Shown here: positions 33,431 through 43,508 of the stretch, in pieces
Position numbering within the stretch: the first letter of the stretch is position 1
Layout: every line of letters begins with the position of its first letter
DNA from: Verrucomicrobiota bacterium
Lineage (GTDB): Bacteria; Verrucomicrobiota; Verrucomicrobiia; Opitutales; Puniceicoccaceae
Assembly: GCA_038744685.1 (NCBI GenBank)
Contig: JBCDMB010000005.1
Coordinates: 1 to 64,000, forward strand
DNA length: 64,000 bases
Reading direction: 5' to 3'
Made by a program: the position numbers and the translations under genes
The notes under the pieces: generated by a model
Databases searched by the model: none
Seen by the model: the letters and a program-made list of their open reading frames with translations, nothing else
What the model was told of the DNA's origin: nothing

Positions 33431-35260
33431 TTAATCGGGCGTGGTGGCGAGGGAAGGTGGATGTTGGCTGAGTTTTCTGAGGTCTCTCCTGCGGGCTTGC
33501 AAAGCTTGTATTTCTGAAGCACCGACAGGGAGGGAGTTGATGATGTCTACAAGACGGGCAATCTCCGCAGTGGCAAACTTCCGGACGAGTCCGTTGAAAG
33601 CGTCCTGAGCGAGTTTTTCTGGTGCTTCCAGCTCCTCTGGATGGACCAGAAGTCGTGCGATAACCGTTCGTTCTTCGTCTTCCTCACAGTCATCTTTAAA
33701 CCTTTCGATTGTCTCGAAAGAGCCTTCGAACAGTTCAGAAGCAAGACGACGCAAGATTTTTGCCTCTCTTGAATCTTCTGTAATCCATTCACAGATAGAT
33801 ATTTGCGTAAGTAAAACACGGATATTTGGAAATTGCAAAGCCAGAAACAGTAGCACCTCCACGTCCCCTGTCAACCGAAGATCAGAGGGGGGAGCCTTTC
33901 CTTCTTCTGCGCGGGCCAATGGAGTATACGCTTTTTGCGTAAACCGTTCATAATCATTGGATACTGCTTGTGCGTCCGTTCGAAAATACTTTGCGACTTC
34001 GTCAAGGTAGTCACGTCTCGTCACTTCTGACTCAAGCAACCGGAGAAGGCCGAAGATCTCTTCGAGCGCAGCGGTTCTCGCGGATACATCCATATGACCT
34101 TGATTGGGTGCAACGTGACTCAGGGCGAATTGGATGGGTGAATAGGTTTTTTCTCGGATGGCTTCTAGAGCTTGAGGGCCTTCTTTGCGGAGTAGGTCAT
34201 CGGGGTCGGAGCCTTCGGGAAGAGGAGAGAACTGCAAGTCTACACCCGTTCTGAAACCGATAGGGAGAAGCTTGTAAGCCGCACCTCGTCCAGCTCGGTC
34301 TCCGTCCAAAAGGACATTTACCCGGTTAGAGAATCGTTTGAGGAGAAGGAACTGTTCCTCTCCTGCTGCGGTGCCCTGCAAAGCAATTGCCTCTCGGACA
34401 CCGTTTTCCCAGCACCGGATGACATCCAGTTGCCCTTCCATCAGAAGAAACTGGCCACTGCCCCTCACGACGGATCCAGCTCGGTCCAACCCGAAAACGA
34501 TTCGCCGTTTTTGGAAAAGAGGTGTTTCCGGAGAGTTCACATACTTGGCATCCGCGGTGCGATCATCGCTTGGGAGCAGCGGCGTTACCCTTGCGGTGAA
34601 CCCTATGACGCGGTCCTGAATGTCTCGGACGGGTACCATTAGGCGCCCTCTGAATCGGGGGAAGAAACGAGCCTTTGGGCCATGGCGGTCGTAGAAGAGT
34701 CCCGACGCATCGAGGACCTCTTCGGCAAATCCTTTTTTTCGGAGCGCATCGATTAAACTCTCTGGATCGGTAGGTGCTAGGCCAATCCCGACATCGGTCG
34801 CGGTTTCGAGCCGAAACTGCCGCTCCTCTGACCAGTAATGCCGAATTGCCTTGCCGGCATCGTTGTTGGCGGAGAATTGCAATGCGAAATAGGCCGCTGC
34901 CTGCGCATTGATCTCGAAAAGCTGTTTGCGCATCGACATTTCACGGCGACTTGGCCCTCCGGCTTCGTATTCCACCACCACTCCAGCTTTTTCAGCAAGG
35001 TGCTCGACCGCTTCCTGAAAGTTCAGGTTCTCGAGTCTTTGCACAAATCCAAAGACGTCTCCTGCCTCTTGGGTGCTGTAGCAGTAGAAGACGTTCTTTT
35101 CCGGATTCACAAAAAAGGAAGGGGTTTTCTCCTCGGTGAAGGGGCTCAACCCTTTGTATTCCCGACCCGCTCGCTTCAGCGCTGTGTAGCGTCCGGCAAT
35201 TTCAACCAAGTTGGCCCGTCGACGCACCTCGTCGATCGTGTGTCTCGCGATCACCGGCAT
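33431..35260 (-). CDS. dnaG: DNA primase with degenerate zinc site
   Basis: Synthesises RNA primers for replication. 609 residues. The N-terminal domain aligns with the CHC2 zinc-binding module ([32 protein letters not shown]) but only Cys60 of the usual three Cys and one His remains; the others read Ser39, Thr42 and Thr63. The Toprim core is intact ([12 protein letters not shown] with the acidic Glu, VLLDGDRAG). The C-terminal helicase-binding part is present but diverged. It lies between a TPR lipoprotein gene and rpoD. Confidence 0.94.
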   Translation of the reverse strand: MPVIARHTIDEVRRRANLVEIAGRYTALKRAGREYKGLSPFTEEKTPSFFVNPEKNVFYCYSTQEAGDVFGFVQRLENLNFQEAVEHLAEKAGVVVEYEAGGPSRREMSMRKQLFEINAQAAAYFALQFSANNDAGKAIRHYWSEERQFRLETATDVGIGLAPTDPESLIDALRKKGFAEEVLDASGLFYDRHGPKARFFPRFRGRLMVPVRDIQDRVIGFTARVTPLLPSDDRTADAKYVNSPETPLFQKRRIVFGLDRAGSVVRGSGQFLLMEGQLDVIRCWENGVREAIALQGTAAGEEQFLLLKRFSNRVNVLLDGDRAGRGAAYKLLPIGFRTGVDLQFSPLPEGSDPDDLLRKEGPQALEAIREKTYSPIQFALSHVAPNQGHMDVSARTAALEEIFGLLRLLESEVTRRDYLDEVAKYFRTDAQAVSNDYERFTQKAYTPLARAEEGKAPPSDLRLTGDVEVLLFLALQFPNIRVLLTQISICEWITEDSREAKILRRLASELFEGSFETIERFKDDCEEDEERTVIARLLVHPEELEAPEKLAQDAFNGLVRKFATAEIARLVDIINSLPVGASEIQALQARRRDLRKLSQHPPSLATTPD

Positions 35261-35271
35261 GATGCGGGTGT

Positions 35272-36765
35272 TTAGGGGAGGGCGTTGAGCTCGCGGCGGG
35301 CGGCCGGAACCTCTGGGTGGTCGGGAGCCATTTCGATGAATTCGTTGTAGAAATAGGCCGCATTCATTTGGTTCCCTCCCGGTTGGGCGTAAACCCTAGC
35401 GAGTGAAAGGACAATGTCGGGACTGTTCGGAATCTGTTGGTAGGCGTTCTCCAATTCTTCAACAAAGCGGGCTCGCGAACGGGATTTTTGGATGACGTCC
35501 AAATAGGAGAGAATGAACTGCAAGCTATCTGGATCGCGTCTCCGGGCTTCCAGAATGGTAATCTCTGCATTCTCTGGCTGATTGGCCATCAGGTAAGTAG
35601 CTGACAATTCTGCCCAAAGCTCTGCGTCTTCAGAGTCTTCTTGGACAGCCATCCAAAAGAGCTGGATCGCTTCCTCTAGAACTCCGGCTTGACGTGCTTC
35701 GAAAGCTTTTTCCGCCGTTGTCGGTGGTGGCGGCGGAGGAGGAGGAAGCGGATCAACTTCTGGAAGGAATGTTTCAACCGGATCAATCGCCAACAATTTT
35801 CCGAGAAGCTGGTTACCGACTAGTTCTTCTCCATCTTTCTCAGAGACAGACATGTCTTCTCCTGATTCTCTTCCCTGGGTCGCCTCGCCAGCCTCGTCCG
35901 AAAGATCCCCAGCTTCTCCAAGATCAGTTGAATCATTTGCCTCGTCCAAGATTGGATCAGCACGGTTTTCCAGCATAGCGATTTGTTCTGCGAGGGCATC
36001 CTGAGTCGCTCGCCACAGAAGAATTTGCTCCCTTGCGGCGGCAACGCGGCTCGCTTCGACAGCACCGGGAAACTCTTCATCGAGAGTGTTGAGAATTTCT
36101 TCTGCCGATTCGTAATCTTCGCTGCTGTAGGTGACGAGTAGTAATCCCATTAAGGCGCGGAAACGATCTTCGGGAGATTCTTCGAGTGCGGTTTCGAAAT
36201 AAATTTCAGCTTGTGCTGCGTTACCGGCCTCCCAGTAAAGTTCTCCGACCGAAGCCGCGAACTCGGGATTACGCGAGGGCCCGTCTAGTCCTTCTGCCCG
36301 CAAGTGGGCACTGAGAGCGGACTGGAATCGATTGGCTTGCGCAAGCAGATCGGCAGACAAACGCCAAGCGTCTTCGTCATCTGGATACAACTCGAGATAC
36401 TCATTCAGGACGCGGAGTGCCCGTTCCGCTTCACCCTCTGCAACAAAAAAAACGGCTGCGGGGTAAAGGGCTTCCGCAAATTGCGGATCGGTCTGTCCAG
36501 CCTGCTCGTAGAAAAGGGCTGCGAAGAATCCGTTTTCCGCGCCCTCGTAAGCTCGGCCGATCTCGAATAAAACAACCCCGCGGTCAGGGAAATCGAGGTT
36601 CAGTTGATTGAGGATTTCAATAGCCTCTTCGTAACTTCCTTGATCGATCAGGGTTTGAGCGTTTTCGACGCTTCGAAGGAACTGAGCTTCAGGATCAGCA
36701 CAGCCGCCCAGAAAGAGGCACAAACCGATCCACAGAGAAAGGGTGGTGCGGGAATTCGGCGACAT
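35272..36765 (-). CDS. TPR-repeat lipoprotein
   Basis: 497 residues. A lipoprotein signal (LCLFLGGC, Cys22) is followed by TPR units from about residue 30 to 245 (YEEAIEILNQLNLDFPDRG, AERALRVLNEYLELYPDDE, AQAEIYFETALEESPED). An acidic linker (DLGEAGDLSDEAGEATQGRE) and a proline run (PLPPPPPPPP) lead into another TPR block. An outer-membrane-facing scaffold is likely. Eleven bases before dnaG, so it heads the operon. Confidence 0.82.
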   Translation of the reverse strand: MSPNSRTTLSLWIGLCLFLGGCADPEAQFLRSVENAQTLIDQGSYEEAIEILNQLNLDFPDRGVVLFEIGRAYEGAENGFFAALFYEQAGQTDPQFAEALYPAAVFFVAEGEAERALRVLNEYLELYPDDEDAWRLSADLLAQANRFQSALSAHLRAEGLDGPSRNPEFAASVGELYWEAGNAAQAEIYFETALEESPEDRFRALMGLLLVTYSSEDYESAEEILNTLDEEFPGAVEASRVAAAREQILLWRATQDALAEQIAMLENRADPILDEANDSTDLGEAGDLSDEAGEATQGRESGEDMSVSEKDGEELVGNQLLGKLLAIDPVETFLPEVDPLPPPPPPPPTTAEKAFEARQAGVLEEAIQLFWMAVQEDSEDAELWAELSATYLMANQPENAEITILEARRRDPDSLQFILSYLDVIQKSRSRARFVEELENAYQQIPNSPDIVLSLARVYAQPGGNQMNAAYFYNEFIEMAPDHPEVPAARRELNALP

Positions 36766-36915
36766 GGTGGGCTATGCTTGGACGCTTCCCGAGGCTTTGC
36801 AAGCTTCACGCGGGGTGAGATTGTTTTTAAAAGGGAGGGCTTGCCTTCGTGAAAGACAATCGGTTCTCGAATCCCTGCTATCGACAGAATTGATTGGGCT
36901 TGCTACCGGTGTGTT

Positions 36916-37944
36916 GTGATTTCGATAGGCAAAGCTGTTCTTTGCAGCGCTCTAACAGTTGCTTCGGTCCCGGTTTCACTATCCTCCACACTTTCCGTCT
37001 CAGAGGAGGCTTTTCTTTACGTGGGCGAAGAGGACTCCCAGAAGCTGGATTACCAAACCGCGGTTCCGCTCCTTCTTGCGGAATGGGAGGAGGCCTATGG
37101 ACCCATACAGCCGGGTCCAACTGGAAAAGTAGTCATGAAAGTATACACGAATTCTGGGCTTGGACTCCGCACGCCTCAGGGGTTGGTTCTCGCACTCGCA
37201 GAAGCTTTGGAAGATCGGGGATTTCTGAGGGAGAATTTGGCGATTGCCGACCTTGATAGAAGGCGTTTGCGAGCGGCTGGTTACTTGCCGCCGCTGAGCG
37301 AGGGTGGGGATCTCTTTCAGGGAATCCCTGTGATCGCTCTCGACGATCCTTCAAAGCATCTAGCCGATTGGTTTTATGAAAGCCCTTTGCCGCCCGATCC
37401 TCTTCTCGGCGTAGGGGAAACGGAAGCAAGTCGCGAACTTTTGGAGGGAGATGAGGATCGCAAAAGCTTTCTTCCAACACCGCTCCTATTCGACCTGGAT
37501 TTTTGGATCAATCTGCCGGTAGCCGTCGAGCATCCAATTCTGGGAATCAGTGGTGCGTTGGCAAATGCTGGAGTCTGGGCGGTCAGCAATCAATCGCGCT
37601 TCTTTACGCGACCGGTAAGCGCCGCCAGTTCTGCAGTCGAGATCGCCGCGATCCCAGAGCTCCAGCGCACATGGCTCTTCTCCCTTCTCAGTCTGGAGAA
37701 GTTTCAGTTTATTGGAGGTCCCCGGTACAACGAACACTACACAGAGTCACGGCCGGAGCTGCTCCTCAGCAGCGACCCGCTTCTGCTCGACCGCTACGCG
37801 CTGGCCGCTCTAAACGCTAGTCGCCTCAATCGCAATTTCGAGCCGATCACTCCCGAGCCTCTCTTTTTCCGCTATGGAGAGAGCCTTGATCTGGGGAATC
37901 CAGACCTCGATCCGGTTCGGATACGAATTGTTGGCTCCGAATGA
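36916..37944 (+). CDS. Exported protein of unknown function, DUF362-like segment
   Basis: 342 residues; the start is GTG at 36916, giving a signal-like N-terminus (AVLCSALTVASVPVSLSS). KVVMKVYTNSGLGLRTPQGLVLALAEALEDRGFLRENLAIADLDRRRLRAAGYLP resembles the nucleotide/metal-binding-like strand-helix repeat of DUF362 proteins, without their iron-sulfur part. The rest is not recognised. Convergent with glnK. The function is not inferable from neighbours. Confidence 0.6.
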   Translation: MISIGKAVLCSALTVASVPVSLSSTLSVSEEAFLYVGEEDSQKLDYQTAVPLLLAEWEEAYGPIQPGPTGKVVMKVYTNSGLGLRTPQGLVLALAEALEDRGFLRENLAIADLDRRRLRAAGYLPPLSEGGDLFQGIPVIALDDPSKHLADWFYESPLPPDPLLGVGETEASRELLEGDEDRKSFLPTPLLFDLDFWINLPVAVEHPILGISGALANAGVWAVSNQSRFFTRPVSAASSAVEIAAIPELQRTWLFSLLSLEKFQFIGGPRYNEHYTESRPELLLSSDPLLLDRYALAALNASRLNRNFEPITPEPLFFRYGESLDLGNPDLDPVRIRIVGSE

Positions 37945-37965
37945 ACCCGCGGACTATCGTGAAAT

Positions 37966-38001
37966 AAAAAGAAGCGCCTCCCGGAGTGTCCCGGGAGGCG
38001 C
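37966..38001 (-). terminator. Terminator of the amt-glnK operon
   Basis: Perfect 11-bp stem GCGCCTCCCGG / CCGGGAGGCGC with a 6-base loop, followed on the minus strand by TTCTTTTTATTTC. It lies 26 bp past the glnK stop and also faces the convergent upstream gene. Confidence 0.85.
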
Positions 38002-38026
38002 CTGAATTCAAGTAACTGGTCAGGAC

Positions 38027-38395
<369 letters not shown>

Positions 38396-38408
38396 TCAGG
38401 ACGTCAGA

Positions 38409-39815
38409 TCAAGGAACTAGTGAGCCAGGCTTGATTGCGTAGGAATCCTGCCCGTGTTCGCCGATGTCCAGTCCGACTTCTTCTTCCTCTGCGGAAACTC
38501 TGACACCAATGGTGAACTTCAGAATGCCGAAAACGATCACCGAGACGACGAACGCAAAGGCGCAGATCGAGAGAGTTCCAATCAGCTGGATCCCGAACGG
38601 AGCCGCTGTGCTGAAAAGTGCAACGGCGAGCGTTCCGAAGATACCGCAGACTCCGTGGACAGAGATCGCGCCAACGGGGTCGTCCACCTTGATTTTGTCG
38701 AAGATGATAATGGAGACGACAACGATGAGCCCGGAGATAAACCCGACGATGATTGACTGGGCTGGCATAATTGAGTCTGCACCAGCTGTGATACCGACTA
38801 GTCCGGCCAAGATGCCGTTGAGTGCCATCGTGATGTCAGGCTTCCGTAGGAGAACCCATGACAGGAAGATAGCTCCGATAGCTCCAGCGGCGGCGGAGAG
38901 TGCTGTGGTCACAAACACCAAAGACACGAGATATGGATCAGCATTCAGAACCGAACCTCCGTTGAATCCGAACCACCCGAGGAAGAGGAGGAAGACCCCT
39001 ATCGTTGCCAGCGGAACGCTGTGGGGAAGGATCGGTTTGATCTTACCGTCCACATACTTTCCACGGCGGGCGCCGAGAATGATCACACAGCCAAGTGCGG
39101 CGAAACCACCAAAGCCGTGAACGAGGGACGAACCTGCGAAATCGTAGAAGCCCCGCTCTGCGAGCCATCCTCCGCCCCACTGCCACGAACCGGTGACTGG
39201 GTAGGCAAAGCACACGAGAAGCGTTGCAAAGATCATGAAGCTTGGAAGCTTGACACGTTCAGCAACTGCACCGGAAACGATGGTCGCGGCGGTTGCAGCA
39301 AACATCGCCTGGAAGATAAAGTCGGTATACCATGTGTAGCTGTTATATTCTGCAGTCATTAGCCCGACGGTTGCGCCGTCAGAGTCGAACCACGATCCAA
39401 ATGCGAAAATGCCTTCGGCGGTCCACTCCGCAGGATACATGGCATTGAAGCCATAAAATGCGTAGGTGAGAATACCCATCGTGATGATGAACACGTTTTT
39501 GAACAAAACGTTCACTGTGTTCTTCGACTGGGTAAGTCCCGACTCCAGAGTTGCGAAGCCTAGGTGCATTACAAACACGAGGGCAGCAGCAAGTAGTAGC
39601 CACAGGTTACTGATTGTGAAGAAAGAGGTAGCGTCTCCGGTTTCCAAAAACGCGGCATATCCATCTTCGAAAGGAATTCCCTCTGCTGTCGCCTCAATGG
39701 CGGTCTCAACCGAGTCTTCGTCCTGAGCGGATACCACCCCGGCGAACCCAGCGATGCCCGCAAACAGCGCGACAGACATCCAGGAGAGTCCTAGTTTCTT
39801 GAGTTTGTTTTTCAT
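38409..39815 (-). CDS. amt: Ammonium transporter
   Basis: 468 residues from the ATG at 39815, giving a signal peptide-like start (MKNKLKKLGLSWMSVALFAGIAGFAG) and an Amt core of eleven helices. Seen: FFTISNLWLLLAAALVFVMHLGFATLESG, DFAGSSLVHGFGGFAALG (pore His), and ISVHGVCGIFGTLAVALF (second pore His). Imports ammonium across the inner membrane. Transcribed with glnK from a sigma-54-like promoter at 39904-39920, so it is nitrogen-regulated. Confidence 0.95.
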   Translation of the reverse strand: MKNKLKKLGLSWMSVALFAGIAGFAGVVSAQDEDSVETAIEATAEGIPFEDGYAAFLETGDATSFFTISNLWLLLAAALVFVMHLGFATLESGLTQSKNTVNVLFKNVFIITMGILTYAFYGFNAMYPAEWTAEGIFAFGSWFDSDGATVGLMTAEYNSYTWYTDFIFQAMFAATAATIVSGAVAERVKLPSFMIFATLLVCFAYPVTGSWQWGGGWLAERGFYDFAGSSLVHGFGGFAALGCVIILGARRGKYVDGKIKPILPHSVPLATIGVFLLFLGWFGFNGGSVLNADPYLVSLVFVTTALSAAAGAIGAIFLSWVLLRKPDITMALNGILAGLVGITAGADSIMPAQSIIVGFISGLIVVVSIIIFDKIKVDDPVGAISVHGVCGIFGTLAVALFSTAAPFGIQLIGTLSICAFAFVVSVIVFGILKFTIGVRVSAEEEEVGLDIGEHGQDSYAIKPGSLVP

Positions 39816-39903
39816 ATCTATGGTTTGGATAGTTTGGTAGAAGATGCGAATCCAAGCGTGCGACCTGGACCGGTCCGGATTTTTTTCGAACGGGAGACGG
39901 TTG

Positions 39904-39920
39904 AGCACGTGCCATGCCAA
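39904..39920 (-). promoter_or_regulatory. Sigma-54-type promoter for amt-glnK
   Basis: Minus strand TTGGCATGGCACGTGCT: GG at -24 and GC at -12 with ten bases between, matching TTGGCAC-N5-TTGCT at nearly every conserved base. Placed about 90 bp before the amt start, where nitrogen-regulated promoters are expected. Confidence 0.65.
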
Positions 39921-40036
39921 CCGTTTTCGAATATTCCCCTCTGGCTGGTGAACGTCGTGGGCAGTGCTGGGAGACGTCCTTTGGCACTCACACGAAGGTT
40001 GATCTTAGGTGATTCTGCTGCATCCTCCTCCCGACC

Positions 40037-40750
40037 ATGAATGAACTTCTACTTGAAAGCACGGGCTTGGATTTGGCAGACCTGTCGGCCGAAGAGCGGG
40101 TTGACTGGGCGGTTGCCCAGTTTCCGGGGGAAGTCATTCTCTCGACTAGTTTCGGCGTTCAATCAGCAGTCTTGCTTCACATGGTCGGGACACGGGTGCC
40201 GAAGGTCCCGGTCGTTTTTGTGGATACGGGATACCTTTTCCCGGAAACCTACCGGTTCGCAGATCGGTTGACCAGAGAACTGGATCTGGACCTGCGCACC
40301 TACACACCGGTTGCTACGGCTGCCCAGCAGGAAGCCCTATTTGGGAAGCGTTGGGAGGGAAGCCTTGATGATTTAGACGCCTATAATAAAGATACTAAAA
40401 TTGAACCGATGAATCGGGCGCTTCGCGAGCTCGGGGCTAGTGCTTGGATCTCAGGCCTCCGTCGTGCCCAAAGTGAAGATCGGAGCAAGCGTTCTTTTGT
40501 CGAGCTTCAGAATAAGACCTACAAAATCTATCCGATCCTCGATTGGACGGATCGGGATATCTATCAATACCTCACTGAGCACGATCTCCCTTACCATCCA
40601 CTCTGGGAGCAGGGATATGCCACGGTAGGGGACTGGCATAGTTCGGCAAAGTTGACTGAAGGACTTTCCGAGGAAGCTACCCGGTTCGGTGGCAGGAAAA
40701 GGGAGTGTGGCCTGCACGAGTTGACGGGTGGGCAAGACTTCCAAATCTAG
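40037..40750 (+). CDS. cysH: Phosphoadenylyl-sulfate reductase
   Basis: Reduces PAPS to sulfite in assimilatory sulfate reduction. 237 residues. [14 protein letters not shown] (substrate loop), [26 protein letters not shown] and the C-terminal catalytic Cys in KRECGLH are present. The CC...CxxC iron-sulfur motif of APS-type enzymes is absent, so PAPS specificity with thioredoxin as reductant is expected. It precedes the MurU-AmgK gene by 10 bp. Confidence 0.94.
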   Translation: MNELLLESTGLDLADLSAEERVDWAVAQFPGEVILSTSFGVQSAVLLHMVGTRVPKVPVVFVDTGYLFPETYRFADRLTRELDLDLRTYTPVATAAQQEALFGKRWEGSLDDLDAYNKDTKIEPMNRALRELGASAWISGLRRAQSEDRSKRSFVELQNKTYKIYPILDWTDRDIYQYLTEHDLPYHPLWEQGYATVGDWHSSAKLTEGLSEEATRFGGRKRECGLHELTGGQDFQI

Positions 40751-40760
40751 TTCGCTCTAG

Positions 40761-42494
40761 GTGATCCGAACGGCCTTTTTGCCCTCTGCTGGACTCGGGT
40801 CGCGTCTAAGGCCTCTGACGGAAACTCTTCCCAAGCCTCTTCTCCCAGTCCGGGGAGAACCGATGATCTTTCATGTGATGCGGCATTGCCGCGACGCAGG
40901 GATCAAGCGGTTCATCATAAATACCCATCATCTGCCAGGACTTTTTGAGAGCACTTTCCCTAATGGAGAGTGGGAGGGTCTGCCAGTCCATCTGGTTCAT
41001 GAGTTTCTTCGGTTAGAGACGGGAGCCGGTTTAAAGAACATCGAGCCTCTTCTCGATAAAGCCGAAAGTCTCCTGATCTATAATAGCGATATTCTCACCG
41101 ACCTTCCTCTGGATGAGTTGATTCGGACCCATCGGGATTTTGGAAGGCCTGTGGCGACTCTTGCCGCTTCGCGAAATGGGCCAGCGCAGCATTTGGTGGT
41201 CGATTTGATGGGGCGTCTCCTCAAGGTGGACCGCGATTCTGCTCTGGGTGACGAGATGCGGTTTCAATTTCTCGGAATTGCAGTCGTTGAATCGCGATTG
41301 ATGGACTTCCTCCAGAAGGATGAACCGGAGTCGGTGGTTGAGGGCTGGAGACGAGCTCTTGCAGACTGTCCGGGCGCAATTCGTGTGGCCGAAGTTACGA
41401 AGGGGAAGTGGCAGGATATCGGAACGATAGAGGCTTACGAGGCATCGCGCGAAATTGGGTTCTCCTCAGCAGCTCTTTTGCTGGAAAGGCCGTTGGGCCC
41501 GGAAAACCCAGCCGCTTCACTGACTAAGGAAGAGGCAGCGCGGGTGGATTCCACTGCCTACGAAGATGATCCGGGCCCGGTGCGCGTCGAGACTGTTCCT
41601 GCCGGTGCTTCGGGGCGTCGCTTTTTTCGAATCCTCCGTCCGAATCGCACCCGCATCCTGATGGCTTATCCTCCCACACCGGCGGAAAATGGGCTCTTTG
41701 CACCGATAGGCAGAGCTCTCCGGGATGCTTGTGTTCCGGTTCCCCGTATCTTGCGAGATGATCCTAGCAAAGGTTTGATCTGGCTCGAAGATCTGGGCGA
41801 TAAGGATTTGTTCTCGATGCGCGACAGTCCCGGTCAAAGACGCTCATTTTACCGGAAAGCCATCGACGAACTCCTGCACATCCAGAGTCTGTCGCAGACG
41901 GTGTTTTTTGAGGCAGAAACAGAGACCTTGCCTGCATTTGACGCTGATCTCTACCTGTTTGAGCGACAGTACTTTCTGAAAGAGCTAGTAGCGCGGGTGG
42001 ATTCGGACTGGAAGCCTTACCCAGAGCTTGAGGAGGAGGGAGATCATCTGAGTAGGATTCTTCTCGAAAATCACCAGTCTTGGGTTCATCGGGATTATCA
42101 GAGCAAAAACTTGATGATCGATGCGAAAGAGGAAATCCGAATCGTAGATTATCAGGGGATCCGGCTGGGGAATTGCTTTTACGATCTTGGGAGTCTTCTT
42201 TTCGACCCCTACGTCGGTCTGCCCCGCGAGGAACGGGAGGACCACTACTGTTACTACTGCCGGAGGTCTGAGAAAGACCCCAAGGAGGTGCGGAGTGCCT
42301 ATCTCTCCGCCAGCGCGCAACGACTGATGCAGGCGCTTGGGGCATTTGGTAGGTTTGGAATCGGTGGGGAAGTAGCGTTTTTCCGGGAGAAAATTCCGGA
42401 GGCACTACGGTTGTTGCGTGAAGTTTTGGAGGAGGCCGGATTTTTGGAGATGGAGAGGTTAGTTGTTGGATTGCAGAAACGCATCGGCGACTGA
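40761..42494 (+). CDS. Fused MurU nucleotidyltransferase and AmgK sugar kinase
   Basis: 577 residues, GTG start. Residues 1-235 are a sugar-1-phosphate nucleotidyltransferase ([40 protein letters not shown]) as in N-acetylmuramate-1-phosphate uridylyltransferase MurU. From about 270 to 577 it is an aminoglycoside-phosphotransferase-fold kinase ([29 protein letters not shown]) like AmgK. In Pseudomonas separate AmgK and MurU form the direct cell-wall recycling route from MurNAc to UDP-MurNAc that bypasses GlcN-6-P; here both activities are in one chain. The last codons and stop lie in a REP-like repeat. Substrate is inferred from the pairing. Confidence 0.85.
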   Translation: MIRTAFLPSAGLGSRLRPLTETLPKPLLPVRGEPMIFHVMRHCRDAGIKRFIINTHHLPGLFESTFPNGEWEGLPVHLVHEFLRLETGAGLKNIEPLLDKAESLLIYNSDILTDLPLDELIRTHRDFGRPVATLAASRNGPAQHLVVDLMGRLLKVDRDSALGDEMRFQFLGIAVVESRLMDFLQKDEPESVVEGWRRALADCPGAIRVAEVTKGKWQDIGTIEAYEASREIGFSSAALLLERPLGPENPAASLTKEEAARVDSTAYEDDPGPVRVETVPAGASGRRFFRILRPNRTRILMAYPPTPAENGLFAPIGRALRDACVPVPRILRDDPSKGLIWLEDLGDKDLFSMRDSPGQRRSFYRKAIDELLHIQSLSQTVFFEAETETLPAFDADLYLFERQYFLKELVARVDSDWKPYPELEEEGDHLSRILLENHQSWVHRDYQSKNLMIDAKEEIRIVDYQGIRLGNCFYDLGSLLFDPYVGLPREEREDHYCYYCRRSEKDPKEVRSAYLSASAQRLMQALGAFGRFGIGGEVAFFREKIPEALRLLREVLEEAGFLEMERLVVGLQKRIGD

Positions 42495-42558
42495 AATCGC
42501 CGTTCAGCACAGAGGCTACCAGCGGAGGAATTGCGACAGCGATTTCTGCGACGGCTCG
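42484..42558. repeat. Direct repeat flanking vapBC, left copy
   Basis: CGGCGACTGAAATCGCCGTTCAGCACAGAG at the start is shortened here to its first bases: CGGCGACTGAAATCGCCGTT; it ends near CGATTTCTGCGACGG. It matches 43323-43397 over about 70 positions with some changes. Its left end encodes the last residues and stop of the MurU-AmgK gene. Confidence 0.7.
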
Positions 42559-42632
42559 GATTGGGAGGTCTCCAATGAGTAGACGAAGAGATAATGATTG
42601 CGCTGATATAATAAATATGTTTTTATGGTTTT

Positions 42633-42884
42633 ATGAGAACCACCTTGGATATCCCAGATGAAACCTTCCGTAAGGCGAAGATTGCTGCGGTTGAGCGGGG
42701 CATCACTTTACGCGAAATAGTGGTCAGAGCCTTGAACCGGGAATTGATCCACACACCGGAGCATCCGGTTCGTCGGGCGCAGTTCCCCATTTTCCAGTCA
42801 AAGGCAAAGGGCCTTCTGACACCGGAAGTGGTCCGGGAAGCCGAACGCGAGGAAGATGAAAGCCAAGACGGTCTCACTCGTTGA
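42633..42884 (+). CDS. vapB: Ribbon-helix-helix-type antitoxin
   Basis: 83 residues. RTTLDIPDETFRKAKIAAVERGITLREIVVRALNREL is a CopG/VapB-like DNA-binding N-terminus; the tail (SKAKGLLTPEVVREAEREED) is charged and probably binds the toxin. It overlaps the PIN toxin gene by 29 bp, the usual arrangement for a type II toxin-antitoxin pair, and should repress its own promoter. Confidence 0.85.
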   Translation: MRTTLDIPDETFRKAKIAAVERGITLREIVVRALNRELIHTPEHPVRRAQFPIFQSKAKGLLTPEVVREAEREEDESQDGLTR

Positions 42885-43296
42885 CGTAAACGTCCTTCTG
42901 GCCCTTCTCCACGAACGCCATCTTTTTTCGGAGGAGGCGACGGCTTGGCTCGGGAATCGCGAATCGAATGATTCAGTAGCCATTGCGCGGATCGTTCAGA
43001 TGGGGGTTTTGCGGATTCTTACTCGTCCCTCGATTATGGGAGAGGATGTTCTCGCACCCGCAGATTTCTGGAAAGGATGGTCGGTGCTAATGGAGGACGG
43101 CAGGTTTTTTTCAGTCCCCGAGCCCAGTCGCTTGGAGGTTGTCTGGCGTGAAACCACTAGTTCCTTGCCTGCAGGCCAGTGTGCCGAGACCGATGCTTAC
43201 CTTGCGGCCTTTGCATCGGCGGGGGAATACCGGCTGTCTACCTTCGATAAGGGTTTTTCCCGATATGCGGGCTTGGACTGGGAACTGATTGATTAG
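42856..43296 (+). CDS. vapC: PIN-domain toxin (VapC type)
   Basis: 146-residue ribonuclease. DVNVLLALLHERH supplies the first catalytic Asp, TDAYLAAFASA a second acidic cluster, and STFDKGFSRY a third, all as in VapC nucleases of the TAC subgroup that cut tRNA or rRNA. Activity is expected to be blocked by the upstream antitoxin. No sign of inactivation. The module is bracketed by direct repeats. Confidence 0.87.
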   Translation: MKAKTVSLVDVNVLLALLHERHLFSEEATAWLGNRESNDSVAIARIVQMGVLRILTRPSIMGEDVLAPADFWKGWSVLMEDGRFFSVPEPSRLEVVWRETTSSLPAGQCAETDAYLAAFASAGEYRLSTFDKGFSRYAGLDWELID

Positions 43297-43322
43297 GTTC
43301 TTCCCACACCTCAATTGGGTCC

Positions 43323-43397
43323 TTCGGCGACTGAAGTCGCCGCTCCGCACAGAGGCTCCCTGTGGAGGAATTTCGACGACGATTTGTTTCTTGGCGG
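43323..43397. repeat. Direct repeat flanking vapBC, right copy
   Basis: CGGCGACTGAAGTCGCCGCT at the start, then CACAGAGGCTCC and GGAGGAATTTCGACGACGAT. Same orientation as the copy at 42484-42558. It lies between vapC and dnaE. Confidence 0.7.
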
Positions 43398-43508
43398 ATC
43401 CGTTTCGGCAGTTGGTCCGAGAAACCGAATCGACCGTTTCCGTCCCTCGACAGCATTTTTCACGATCAGTTCTTGCACGGGTGAATCTTTGCCCCGAATC
43501 TCAAAACC

